DNA from: Poindextera sp965277425
Lineage (GTDB): Bacteria > Pseudomonadota > Alphaproteobacteria > Caulobacterales > Caulobacteraceae
Direction: 5' to 3'
Length of the DNA stretch: 64,000 nt
Assembly: GCA_965277425.1 (NCBI GenBank)
Contig: CBDICR010000005.1
Span: forward strand, 860,204-924,203
This document shows positions 18,315-26,585 of this stretch, in pieces (the stretch's first letter is position 1; each line of letters opens with the position of its first letter). Position numbers and translations under genes: made by a program. The notes beneath the pieces were generated by a model, which searched no databases, had not been told where the DNA came from, and saw nothing but the letters and a program-made list of their open reading frames with translations.

Positions 18315-19199
18315 TCAACGGCGTTTCACCTCAGTCATGCAACTTGCCCATGCAATTTCCAGCTCATCCCTCATGATGCCGGTGACAATTTCGTGGTTGT
18401 GTCGGCTTCGCGACTTTTCGAAGCGCCGAAGGACCACCTGCTCCATCCGGAACGCTTCCATAGCGGTCGGCCAAAGGTTCTTCATCGCTGGGGCATAGGT
18501 CAGCCCTCCCAAGGCGGGCATGGAAGCGTGGTTGAATGATCGCATTCGACCTTTCCAGTCAAAGGCCCAGCCGATCTTGTAGCCCAGGTGGGTCGGCGGC
18601 CGTGCGCCTAGGCCTGGCGCTGTCAGCGCAAGGGCGTAGGTGAAGGCTGCAGCCCTGCGCATGTGCATCGTGCCAACGCGCGTGGTGGTCGGCGGCGGCG
18701 CACTGCGCCGGCGTGCAACGTCGTCGCCCTCGATGCGCGCCGTCTCTGTGATAGACTGAGCCAACGCAGCCGGCGTGCGCGGAAGCTTCAACACTTGGGC
18801 CGCCTCGTCTGGCGTGAGGGCCACGATCCCTTGCGCGGAGTCCATGGCGAAGGCTCGGCCGCTGATGTCGGCCAACCTCACCCGCGGCTCGTCAAACCGC
18901 CATGCCGCCCGATTCAAGAGGCCGAACGGCCACTTGTAGTCACCGCGCTCGTTGAAATCCTCCTCACGATCGGCCTTCAGATAGTCGAGCGCCATAACCG
19001 GTTCGATCGTCGGCTCCATCAGGCCCAAGATTCTGTTCTGCTCGTCGATCCGTGTCTCCGGACCCATGGTCCCTACCAGGGCGACCGTGTCTCCGGGCTG
19101 CAACTGCTCTCGCGCCCGCCGGCGCCAACCCTCGGTCGAGAACTGTAGCGGGCCGACTGGCTCTCCGAAGCCCCAGACCTTGGTCATCCAGACCGTCAT
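18315..19199 (-). CDS. Hypothetical protein, 294 residues
   Basis: No firm family. The N-terminus (MTVWMTKVWGFGEPVGPLQF, GWRRRAREQLQPGDTVALVG, NRILGLMEPT) has the feel of a small beta-barrel reader such as a PUA/EVE-type fold, where a conserved aromatic cage and PGD turn occur. This is a guess from pattern only. The middle (LADISGRAFAMDSAQGIVAL) may close that domain, and the C-terminal half is helical and basic. It stands alone between the NERD-STAND gene (convergent) and a damaged IS element. EVE-like domains fused to other domains are common in restriction and defence loci, which makes such a role conceivable. Confidence 0.55.
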   Translation of the reverse strand: MTVWMTKVWGFGEPVGPLQFSTEGWRRRAREQLQPGDTVALVGTMGPETRIDEQNRILGLMEPTIEPVMALDYLKADREEDFNERGDYKWPFGLLNRAAWRFDEPRVRLADISGRAFAMDSAQGIVALTPDEAAQVLKLPRTPAALAQSITETARIEGDDVARRRSAPPPTTTRVGTMHMRRAAAFTYALALTAPGLGARPPTHLGYKIGWAFDWKGRMRSFNHASMPALGGLTYAPAMKNLWPTAMEAFRMEQVVLRRFEKSRSRHNHEIVTGIMRDELEIAWASCMTEVKRR

Positions 19200-19339
19200 T
19201 CTCGCTGCCCTGGAGAGCTCTTCCCAATGTAGAGCTTAGGGGGGCTAGGTGAATTGTCGATGGCAACTTACGCGGACGCCTTAACGCGGCGGTTAGAGCC
19301 GCAGATTTCTGGCATTCACCTAGGTTCAGGACTCATTGA

Positions 19340-19773
19340 TCATAGCCAGAAGATGACGGTCGCGGCGATGCAGATGGCGGACATGAAGGTGTGAGCGCAG
19401 CGGTCATAGCGGGTGTGGACGCGGCGCCAGTCTTTAAGCCTGCCGAACATGTTCTCGATTTTGTGGCGTTGCCGGTAGAGGGCCTTGTCGTAGTCGATCT
19501 GGACCTTGCGATTGGCCTTTGACGGGATGCAGGGGGCGATTCCGCGTTCAGTCAGGGCGTCGCGCAACCAGTCGGCGTCATAGCCTTTGTCGCCGAGGAG
19601 GGTCTTGGCCTTCGGAAAGGCGTCGATCATCAAGGCCGCGCCCTTGTAATCGCTCATCTGGCCTTCGCTGAGCAGCATGACCAGCGGTCGTCCGCGGCCA
19701 TCGCAGACGGCGTGTAGCTTGGAGTTCAGGCCGCCCTTGGTGCGTCCGATACGTCGGGGAACAGCCCTTTTTT
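19340..19773 (-). CDS. IS5-family transposase, downstream frame (DDE C-terminal part)
   Basis: Read from a -1 slip at the A6 run (T's at 19768-19773 on the given strand), this frame continues as RAVPRRIGRTKGGLNSKLHA, then VMLLSEGQMSDYKGAALM, LLGDKGYDADWLRDAL and NMFGRLKDWRRVHTRYDRCA. These are the second Asp and the Glu-containing YREK-like region of IS5-family DDE transposases. It has no good start of its own; expression would need programmed -1 frameshifting, as is usual in the IS427 group. The stop lies about 10 bp from the presumed IS end. Confidence 0.7.
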
Positions 19774-20109
19774 GAGCAGGCTGGCCGCCGTCCGATGCGC
19801 CTTGAGATGGGTGGCGTCGATCATCAATTGGTCCGGCTTGCCGCCCTTGGCCGCCAGCGCGGCGAAGATCTTGTTGAACACCCCAAGCCGGCTCCAGCGG
19901 ATGAAGCGGTTGTAGATCGTCTTGTGTGGGCCGTAGTCCTTCGGCGCGTCACGCCAGCGCAGACCGTTCCTGATCACAAAGATGATCCCGCTGATCACCT
20001 TGAGCTTGCGCGCTGAAACCTCCAGAACCCTATCGAGGTCCAATCCCACCGTAAGGCGGTAAACTTGGATCGACGGTGTCGTGACTGAGATCGACTGTGC
20101 TGGCGTCAA
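19726..20109 (-). CDS. IS5-family transposase, upstream frame (first catalytic Asp part)
   Basis: 127 residues in the open frame; residues 38-115 (SGIIFVIRNGLRWRDAPKDY, KPDQLMIDATHLKAHRTAAS) are clearly the N-terminal half of an IS427-type transposase with the first catalytic Asp in MIDATH. The preceding residues (TPSIQVYRLTVGLDLDRVLE) do not match the expected start of the family, which normally has a W-L-x-D-x-x-x-x-R-x-x-P region. This suggests the element lost its 5' end and now has a foreign start. It is joined to the other frame through an AAAAAAGG slip site. Confidence 0.65.
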   Translation of the reverse strand: MTPAQSISVTTPSIQVYRLTVGLDLDRVLEVSARKLKVISGIIFVIRNGLRWRDAPKDYGPHKTIYNRFIRWSRLGVFNKIFAALAAKGGKPDQLMIDATHLKAHRTAASLLKKGLFPDVSDAPRAA

Positions 20110-20447
20110 CCACTCCAGTTCGGTCTCTGGTAATGGCTCGCCTAGCCGTTTCGAACGACGCCGTTCTTCGTATGGCTCGGCACGCCAAACTTAGCGCTGA
20201 GAGCCGTTTGGATGCTGTCGACGCCTCGCCGTCCGCGACTAGCTCGATCCGCGCCAGGCGGCCGTTGAGGGAGTGGTAGTCCGCGCCCGTGATCTCGTGA
20301 TCTCGTAGGTGTCGATCTTCAAAACCGTAGGACGGAAAAGGGCCAGCAAATTTTTCTATTGTGATGACCCAGTGATGACCGCGCAGGAACGCAGCAAAAT
20401 TGCCGCCCGCTAGGCGACGGCAACTTATTGCTTTTTAAGGAGAAATT
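20110..20447. other. Gene-free stretch between the IS remnant and the attachment site
   Basis: About 340 bp with no supported gene. It contains a short tandem GTGATCTC repeat near 20289-20306 and an AT-rich patch near 20340-20360. It is chromosome-side DNA next to the tRNA-Arg fragment and probably holds debris from earlier integrations. Confidence 0.5.
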
Positions 20448-20493
20448 TGGCGCGCCCGACAGGATTCGAACCTGTGACCTCTGCCTTCGGAGC
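20448..20493 (-). other. Attachment site: 3' part of tRNA-Arg(CCG)
   Basis: On the minus strand this 46-base segment runs from an anticodon loop (CTCCGAA, anticodon CCG) through GGCAG, the T arm GGTTCGAATCC and the acceptor strand GGGCGCG to a terminal CCA. The 5' half of the tRNA is absent. A tRNA 3' half beside a tyrosine integrase is the usual att core left by integration. Because the missing 5' side faces right, the element should extend right, and the intact tRNA-Arg should lie on the minus strand at the far end, outside this window. Confidence 0.8.
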
Positions 20494-20672
20494 AATTTAA
20501 CCTGCCCTTCGACGCTTTTCGATGGGTTTCGCTCCGATGCGCTATAGCACTGTAATCGTAGAAGAAATTGAATTTTCGTCTCGCTTGCGCTACTCTCGCG
20601 CACGCTCCGATCCGCGTCCCACTGCTTACGTGGTGCTTACGCGAAATCGGGTGTTTCGACGGGAGAATTCCC

Positions 20673-22031
20673 ATGGCTAAGCTCACGAAGCGCGTCGTCG
20701 ACGCGGCCGAGTCTCGCGAGAAAGATTACGTCATCTGGGATGACGAGCTACCAGGTTTTGGCCTGCGCGTCTTCGCATCCGGCAAGCGAAGCTATGTCCT
20801 GCAGTATCGAGCGCTCGGCCGCTCGCGCCGCTACACCATTGGCTTACACGGCGTATGGACCGCGGAAAGCGCCCGTCAGGAGGCGAAGGTCCAATTGGGC
20901 CGCGTTGCCCAGGGCGACAACCCTGCGGAAGAGCGGCAACTCGATCACAAAGCGATCACCGTTAAAGAGCTATGCGCACTCTACCTCAAGGACCTGAACG
21001 CGGGTCTGATCCTCGGCAAGGGCGGCCGGCCAAAGAAGCCGCACACCATCGTGACCGATATCGGACGGATAAACCGCCACATCATTCCGCTCTTGGGTAC
21101 GCGCCGAGTGAAGGACCTCACGAAGGCCGACATAAACAAGGCGCTCAAGGACATCATGGCCGGGAAGACGGCTGTGTCGATCAAGACGAGCAAATTGCGC
21201 GGCAAGGCTATCGTGACCGGTGGCGCTGGTACCGCAACCCGCACAATCGGCCTCTTCGGCGGCATCCTCACCTACGCGGTCGAAGCCGGTATAATCACTA
21301 CCAACCCGGCCCATGGCCTGCGCAAGCCGAAGGACAATGTGCGAACCCGCCGGCTCACGGAAGCTGAGTATCGAACGCTCGGCGTAATGCTGACCAAGGC
21401 CGGGGAGGACGATAAGTATGCAACAACGGTGGAAATCATCCGTCAGATCGCGCTGACCGGATGCCGTCGAAGCGAGGTGATCGGCCTGAAGTGGATCGAA
21501 GCCGATACGGAGGGGAGCTGCCTGCGATTGATCGATAGCAAGGAAGGCACTTCGGTCCGCCCCGTCGGACTTCCCGTCATCGAGTTTCTCGAGGCGAAGC
21601 GGGAGGCGGCGTCCGGGACTTATGTCTTCCCCGGATACGGTGAAGACAATGCGTTTGGCGGCTTCCCAAATCACTGGGAGCAAATCTTCAAAGACTCGCC
21701 GCTTTCCGACGTCACGCCGCATGTCCTGCGCCACAGCTTCGCAAGTGTCGGCAACGATCTCGGCTTCACCGAAGTGACGATCGCCGCGCTGGTCGGGCAC
21801 TCGAAGGGCTCGGTCACCAGCAAGTACATCCACGCGCTCGATACGGCCCTCATCATGGCGGCGGATACCATCGCCGGTTATATCGACGGACTTCTGGACG
21901 GGAAGGAATTCAAGCAGACCGCTTACGCTCTGGATCGCGGCTCCCGAAAGGCCGCGCTGGCTCGTTTCCTCCTGAAGGCTGCTGGCGACGAAGACCGGCA
22001 GAGTGACGAAACGCAACGTCTAGCCGCATAG
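20673..22031 (+). CDS. int: Tyrosine site-specific integrase (DUF4102 arm domain)
   Basis: 452 residues. The N-terminal arm-binding domain reads LTKRVVDAAE, DELPGFGLRVFASGKRSYVL, as in P4-type integrases. Catalytic residues of the tyrosine recombinase domain are visible: Arg in TGCRRSEVIGLKW (about residue 264), H-x-x-R in TPHVLRHSFAS, His in LVGHSKGSV and the nucleophile Tyr in SKYIHALD. A TTG start 35 codons upstream is possible, but the ATG at 20673 has a GGGAG site and the expected family N-terminus. It sits about 180 bp from the tRNA-Arg att core and should catalyse integration and excision of the element to its right. Confidence 0.9.
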   Translation: MAKLTKRVVDAAESREKDYVIWDDELPGFGLRVFASGKRSYVLQYRALGRSRRYTIGLHGVWTAESARQEAKVQLGRVAQGDNPAEERQLDHKAITVKELCALYLKDLNAGLILGKGGRPKKPHTIVTDIGRINRHIIPLLGTRRVKDLTKADINKALKDIMAGKTAVSIKTSKLRGKAIVTGGAGTATRTIGLFGGILTYAVEAGIITTNPAHGLRKPKDNVRTRRLTEAEYRTLGVMLTKAGEDDKYATTVEIIRQIALTGCRRSEVIGLKWIEADTEGSCLRLIDSKEGTSVRPVGLPVIEFLEAKREAASGTYVFPGYGEDNAFGGFPNHWEQIFKDSPLSDVTPHVLRHSFASVGNDLGFTEVTIAALVGHSKGSVTSKYIHALDTALIMAADTIAGYIDGLLDGKEFKQTAYALDRGSRKAALARFLLKAAGDEDRQSDETQRLAA

Positions 22032-22048
22032 CCTGTGCGCGGTTCGGG

Positions 22049-23533
22049 CTACGCGGAATAGGTCGCTCGCTCCTTCGAAGCCCTCGCCACGTTTGGATCC
22101 TCAACCGCTTCAATCATCGCGATGTGTTCATCCAGGTAGTCCTGCGGGAGGCCGTGCTCTTTGGCGCCAGCCAAGACATGATCCTTGTACCAACTGTAAG
22201 GCCTGAGGCTTTCGTCGATGGCGTCGGTCGAGGCGATATATGTCAGGACCTTCCGCCTGCGACCCTTGTCATTGATTACCGTCACCATGGCGGCGTCATA
22301 ACCCTTGCCGGCACCCTCAGCAGCGTCGAGCTTTCGCCGTTCTGATGGATCAAAACTGTAAAGGACACCGACCACAGTGCGCTCTTTGTCATCCGTCGCG
22401 AGCGCGTTGCACTTCGCCGAGCCATCCTTGCTGCGCTTATGAAACCGCAACTCATGCCCAGCAAGCGTGGCGACGCCCAGCGGCGTGGCGCTCGGGATTC
22501 GTTGACGCAGGCGCGCCGTCGCCATGTTCGACCCGTAGGCGAAATATTCGGTCGGCTCCGGCGGCCCGGTCTCGGCGTCTTGCAACGCTACTACCGCGGG
22601 ATCGCCTGGCTTCCGGATGGCCCGCAACGGCACGGTCATGATGCTGTGGTCATGCGTCTCCTCGCCCTCGCGGGTTATGAGCGGCCGCCCGTTCTCGGCA
22701 TCGAGGATTGGGACAGGTCTGCCGGCCCATCCGCAGTCGGCACATCGCGGCCGTTCCCAGAGCACGCCCGGCGCCGCGGTATTTTCACCCTGTTCGGGCG
22801 TAAGATCGGGCGAGCCACATTCCGGGCAAGCCTCCGGCACCCCGCGGAGCTCACGCAGAATTAGAGACGTGGCCATGCCGATAGCATGCTGGATCAACGT
22901 GTGCGCCATGTCGGCATCGAGCCAGGTGGCCGACTTTGCATGCGTCAACCAGTTGGAGAAGGTCCAAGCGCTGTCGAGCGCGCCCTTCAAGGCGCCGCGC
23001 CGTTCCCGATTGCTGCTGCCAGGCACGACGGCGTTACAGATGATTTCCGACCACTCGCGAAAGTTGGCGCGTTGCGGTGGTGTCTCCGTCCAGACCGCGG
23101 CGTCCTGGGCGACGCCGATCAATTCAAGCAACGTCTCTCGGCAACGAACCCCAACTGCCTGGTAGTCCGCGAGATTATGGGCGTGGCTGACAGCATCGCC
23201 GGCCTCTTCCATCTTCTCCAAGACCGGCCCAAACGGGAGGAGCCGCATGTCGTCCCGCTGCTGCTCCTGCGAGCGCGGGATGCGCAGCATCAGGCCGATG
23301 TGGAAGGTCAGCGCCAAGTCCATGTTCGGAAACTGCTGCTGCGAATAGAGGTTGGTGCCGCCAGTGATGACCCACCAACGATCTTTGTTGGTGTGGATGT
23401 CCCACACGTCATGGCGCGTGTTCAACACCGCTTCGGAATAGACCTTTTGTAGGAACGTCACCTCCAGATCGGGAGCTTGCCACTCGAAGTATTCTCGAAT
23501 GGACTCGACCTCTTCTTCGCTGGCCTTCAGCAT
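22049..23533 (-). CDS. Unknown helical domain + zinc ribbon + gamma-glutamylcyclotransferase-like (GGCT) fusion
   Basis: 494 residues from an ATG with GGAG upstream. Residues 1-240 are helical and unknown. Residues about 250-290 hold a zinc-ribbon-like pair (CPECGS ... CADCGW). From about 335 to the end is a GGCT/AIG2-like domain: YFAYGSNM, LAGHELRFHKRSKDG, VVGVLYSF and KLDAAEGAGKGYD, including the Glu of the L-D-x-x-E-G signature used in catalysis by that fold. GGCT enzymes cyclise gamma-glutamyl amines. In this fusion the domain may act on a nucleotide- or peptide-linked glutamate or as a binding module. It lies directly after the integrase, convergent to it, in the cargo zone; I know of no described system with this layout. 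Confidence 0.7.
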   Translation of the reverse strand: MLKASEEEVESIREYFEWQAPDLEVTFLQKVYSEAVLNTRHDVWDIHTNKDRWWVITGGTNLYSQQQFPNMDLALTFHIGLMLRIPRSQEQQRDDMRLLPFGPVLEKMEEAGDAVSHAHNLADYQAVGVRCRETLLELIGVAQDAAVWTETPPQRANFREWSEIICNAVVPGSSNRERRGALKGALDSAWTFSNWLTHAKSATWLDADMAHTLIQHAIGMATSLILRELRGVPEACPECGSPDLTPEQGENTAAPGVLWERPRCADCGWAGRPVPILDAENGRPLITREGEETHDHSIMTVPLRAIRKPGDPAVVALQDAETGPPEPTEYFAYGSNMATARLRQRIPSATPLGVATLAGHELRFHKRSKDGSAKCNALATDDKERTVVGVLYSFDPSERRKLDAAEGAGKGYDAAMVTVINDKGRRRKVLTYIASTDAIDESLRPYSWYKDHVLAGAKEHGLPQDYLDEHIAMIEAVEDPNVARASKERATYSA

Positions 23534-23606
23534 CTTGTCTCCACTTGAAACGGGCGGCCACCGGACGCAACACAACCCTCTACGGCGCCCGCCTAAGACA
23601 CCACAT

Positions 23607-26585
23607 CTACCGTTCGAGCCTTACCCGCAGGCGGCGTGCCCGTTCTTGAAACGCGCCTTCGCCGCCCTCCAGAATGTCGCACACCGCCTTCCTAATCTCT
23701 GCGTTCTCAAGCCCTCCGGACTTGTAGGTGATCGGCGGAAGCGCGCCCTGCGGATGCGGCCCCGACTCGGCGATGATGATCTGGTCGGCGTCGGTGTTGA
23801 TCACCAAGTTCGCGTTGTGCGTGACCATGATGACCTGCCGATGAGCCTTGGCCTCAACGAATAGATGGACCAACTCGTCGAACACCGACTTCGGGTCCAG
23901 GTTCTCCTCCGGTTGGTCGATCACCAGCGGGCGGTTGTCGCTGTCATCCAGCGCCAGATAGAGGAGCAGCAGGACGATTCCGCGCGTGCCCGGTGACAGC
24001 TTCCTGATATCGACACCGTCATAGTCGATCCCGTAGCGGATCGAGATGTGATCGGTGCTGAACAACCATTGCGCAAACCGCTTCGACCAGGCGCGGAACT
24101 CGACCTGATCGGTGTGCGCCACCGGCGAATGGTCCAGCAGCTCTCTCTGGTACAGCCGTCGAAACTCCGCCATCGCGGTCCGCACCGCGGCAGCGTCGCC
24201 AGTCTCCCATGCCGCCTTCAGCACTTCGTTGGCCTTCTGCAGCAAGGTGCCCTTGCCACGAAACGCGCCCGCCTTTCGGAGATCGATCAGTCCGTCTTCC
24301 GCTTCCGACGCCCACTGTTCAACATTGGCAACGCGGGCGACCGAGAACGACAGCTTCTGCAGCGTCCCCGAGGCCTTCGACAGGCGCTTCATCAGCGGCG
24401 CGTAGAGCGCTTCCAATACCGACTGTTCGGCGACAAGGGCGTCGAATGCACGCCCGTAGGCGTCCTCACGATCGCGCTGCAGTTCCTTGGCGCGATCCTT
24501 TGCGCCCTGCGCATCCTTCAGCTTGTCGTTCAGCGTCTGCAGCGCGGCGGTCTCGGTTGCGATATTGCCAGATAGAGCCGTGTAGCGACGCTGGGTCTCC
24601 TTGTCGGCGCTGACGAGCTTTTCCAGCCGCGACATCTCGGCGTCGAGCATGGCCTGGGACAACTTGCTCAGATCGGCATCGTCCGGGAAATACGGTTTGT
24701 TCGGGTCGCCCGGTACGGGAGGCGTGCCTTTCAACTCGGCAATCTTCCCATCTGCCCATTTCACGTAGCCGTCGAGATCGGTGTCGACCGGCCCGGTGTA
24801 ATCCAACAGGAAGGCGGACCACTGCTCCGCCGACATGCCGCTGTTCGAGTGGCGGGCCTGCGCCTGTCGAAGGCCCTCCGGGGCTTGATTGCGTCGCTGA
24901 TCCTTCACCTCGTCCTGGAGCGCAAGGAAGGTCTGCCGCTGGCCCGTAAACCGACGCAGCGTGGCGCGCACCGTGTTCGCCGCACTTGCCAGCTCGGTGT
25001 GCCGTTCGGCGCGCTTCTCGCTGCCGGCAGAGACCAGCTTGGATCGATCGGCCGTGTAGGCGTCGACCAGCTTCTTCTTCTGCGCTGCCTGCGACTCATA
25101 GGTCGCGGCCATCTTTTCCTTCTCGAGCTCCGTACCGATGCGATCGGAGATCTGGGCGACGGCCTCGGCTTCGCGCTCGCGGGCAAGGCGGTGCCGCGTC
25201 GCGCGCTGTTCGAGCAGTTCCTCGAAATCCAGTGCGCCATCGCGCTCGTCGTCGGGATGGGCCTCGAAAATCACCCGCTCGATCTCGCGCAACAGACCAT
25301 CGGTCAGACCGTTTGAGGAGCAAAGCTCCTCCACGAATTGCTGCGACAGATAGCGGACGCGCTCGTAAGCGAAGGGGCCATTGGCGTCGGAGCCATCCAG
25401 CGCGCGGACGCTCGGCTCGCCCGCCGACCAACTAACCTTGACCTTGCCTTCGCCGATCAGCGGTCGGGCCCGGACGAGGAATGACGGGTTCGCCCATTCA
25501 TCCGCATTCCACGCCTCGTCCGTAATGGAGTCGCAGCCCGCCGCGATGACGTCCGCCAGCGCGGTCTTGCCCGAACCACGGGCGCCGACGATAGCGACAA
25601 GGCCGGGGTTCAGCGGGATCACCGGCGTTGCCGCCCACGGTGAGTCAAGAATCTCGATCTTCGAAATGACCTGCGACGGTGTGGCCGATGCCGGCGGCTC
25701 GGCGCCAACATAAGCGCGGCCGCCCGGGTCGATGCAGGCTTGGCGGAGGGCATCGAACTCAAGGCCGCCCTTGATCCACGAGAAGCGGTCGCCGAACGGC
25801 GTGGCGACGTCGTCCAGCTTGTGCGCGTCGCTGCCGTGCAGGCAGGGCTTGAGGCCGCCATAGCGCGTGCGGATCTCCGTGGGACTGAGATCGCGATCGC
25901 CGAGCCAGAACTCGCGCTGTGCAACGCTGCTGGCGAAAATGACGTGGGCGAAGCCCTCGATCTCGCGCCGAATGGTCTGGTCGGCGGCTTCGCGAACGCC
26001 CGATGTGCCGTCGGTGGCGCCGCCGGCGACCGCAATCAGGATATTCTTCTTCGCCCAACCGCTCTCCGAAAACACTTCGCGCAGCTTCTGGAAATTCACC
26101 TTGAACTGGTTTGCCCCGTAGGCGAGCGCGGCGCGATCGTCGGTGATGTCGGGATCGGCCTTCTTACCGAGGCGGATCAGGTCAGCACGGGTGCAGTCGA
26201 ATCGATCCTGCATCACATTGAACTGCAAACGCGACAGCAGGCGCTGCAGCTCCTCAACATGGTTCGGGTCTTCAGGGCTCACGAAGAGGTGGAGATTGAC
26301 GAAGCCCCCCTTGGCCGTCGCCACATCTAGCCGCAGCTCGACATTCGGGAAGACCAGCGCGGCCTTGGGCAAGCGGCCCAACGCCTTCTGGCGGAGCACT
26401 TCCTCGTAGGTGTCCGTCACATAATAGTCGGTCACCGCGATCGCCTCGATCACCGGCGTCGCCTTCTCCAGAGCGGTTAGATAATCGTGCCACGCCGTCG
26501 GGCCGCTGAACTGGTTGTTCATCGCGGTGCCGGGCGCGTGAATGTGCGGCTCCCATCGCCGCCACTCGGAACCCCTGTTTAACAT
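23607..26585 (-). CDS. TrlF-like PHP domain / AAA (SMC-type) ATPase
   Basis: 992 residues. It begins RGSEWRRWEPHIHAPG, a PHP-like metal site (H-x-H near 13-17), with further conserved positions at VTDYYV, FPNVEL, LIAVAGG and CLHGSDAH. The ATPase part follows: Walker A VGARGSGKTALADV (about residue 333), a long coiled-coil middle (about 450-750) and the ABC/SMC-like end PLVIDQPEENLDPKSVFDEL with VIMVTHNANL (about 887). This is the TrlF-type architecture (PHP phosphoesterase plus SMC-like ATPase). Its start overlaps the previous stop by 7 bp. The gene is probably a DNA- or RNA-end-sensing effector in defence or repair; this is inference. Confidence 0.75.
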   Translation of the reverse strand: MLNRGSEWRRWEPHIHAPGTAMNNQFSGPTAWHDYLTALEKATPVIEAIAVTDYYVTDTYEEVLRQKALGRLPKAALVFPNVELRLDVATAKGGFVNLHLFVSPEDPNHVEELQRLLSRLQFNVMQDRFDCTRADLIRLGKKADPDITDDRAALAYGANQFKVNFQKLREVFSESGWAKKNILIAVAGGATDGTSGVREAADQTIRREIEGFAHVIFASSVAQREFWLGDRDLSPTEIRTRYGGLKPCLHGSDAHKLDDVATPFGDRFSWIKGGLEFDALRQACIDPGGRAYVGAEPPASATPSQVISKIEILDSPWAATPVIPLNPGLVAIVGARGSGKTALADVIAAGCDSITDEAWNADEWANPSFLVRARPLIGEGKVKVSWSAGEPSVRALDGSDANGPFAYERVRYLSQQFVEELCSSNGLTDGLLREIERVIFEAHPDDERDGALDFEELLEQRATRHRLAREREAEAVAQISDRIGTELEKEKMAATYESQAAQKKKLVDAYTADRSKLVSAGSEKRAERHTELASAANTVRATLRRFTGQRQTFLALQDEVKDQRRNQAPEGLRQAQARHSNSGMSAEQWSAFLLDYTGPVDTDLDGYVKWADGKIAELKGTPPVPGDPNKPYFPDDADLSKLSQAMLDAEMSRLEKLVSADKETQRRYTALSGNIATETAALQTLNDKLKDAQGAKDRAKELQRDREDAYGRAFDALVAEQSVLEALYAPLMKRLSKASGTLQKLSFSVARVANVEQWASEAEDGLIDLRKAGAFRGKGTLLQKANEVLKAAWETGDAAAVRTAMAEFRRLYQRELLDHSPVAHTDQVEFRAWSKRFAQWLFSTDHISIRYGIDYDGVDIRKLSPGTRGIVLLLLYLALDDSDNRPLVIDQPEENLDPKSVFDELVHLFVEAKAHRQVIMVTHNANLVINTDADQIIIAESGPHPQGALPPITYKSGGLENAEIRKAVCDILEGGEGAFQERARRLRVRLER

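Larger units (their letters stand above)
19329..20109 (-). mobile_element. IS5-family (IS427-like) insertion sequence, probably missing its transposase-start end
   Basis: Two overlapping transposase frames of the IS427 kind are present. The end downstream of the transposase stop reads GGACTCATTGATC at about 19329-19341 and is a plausible terminal repeat. Its inverted partner (GATCAATGAGTCC) was not found in 20050-20450, and the first 40 residues of the upstream frame do not resemble the family, so the right end is judged truncated or rearranged; the exact right boundary is unclear. Confidence 0.6.

Noticed and set aside
20448..20493. Complete tRNA gene
   Set aside because: Only the anticodon loop to CCA part is present; no D arm or 5' acceptor strand follows on the right.
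20319..20603. Small minus-strand proteins around the attachment site
   Set aside because: These frames run through the tRNA-Arg fragment and have no ribosome site or conserved features.
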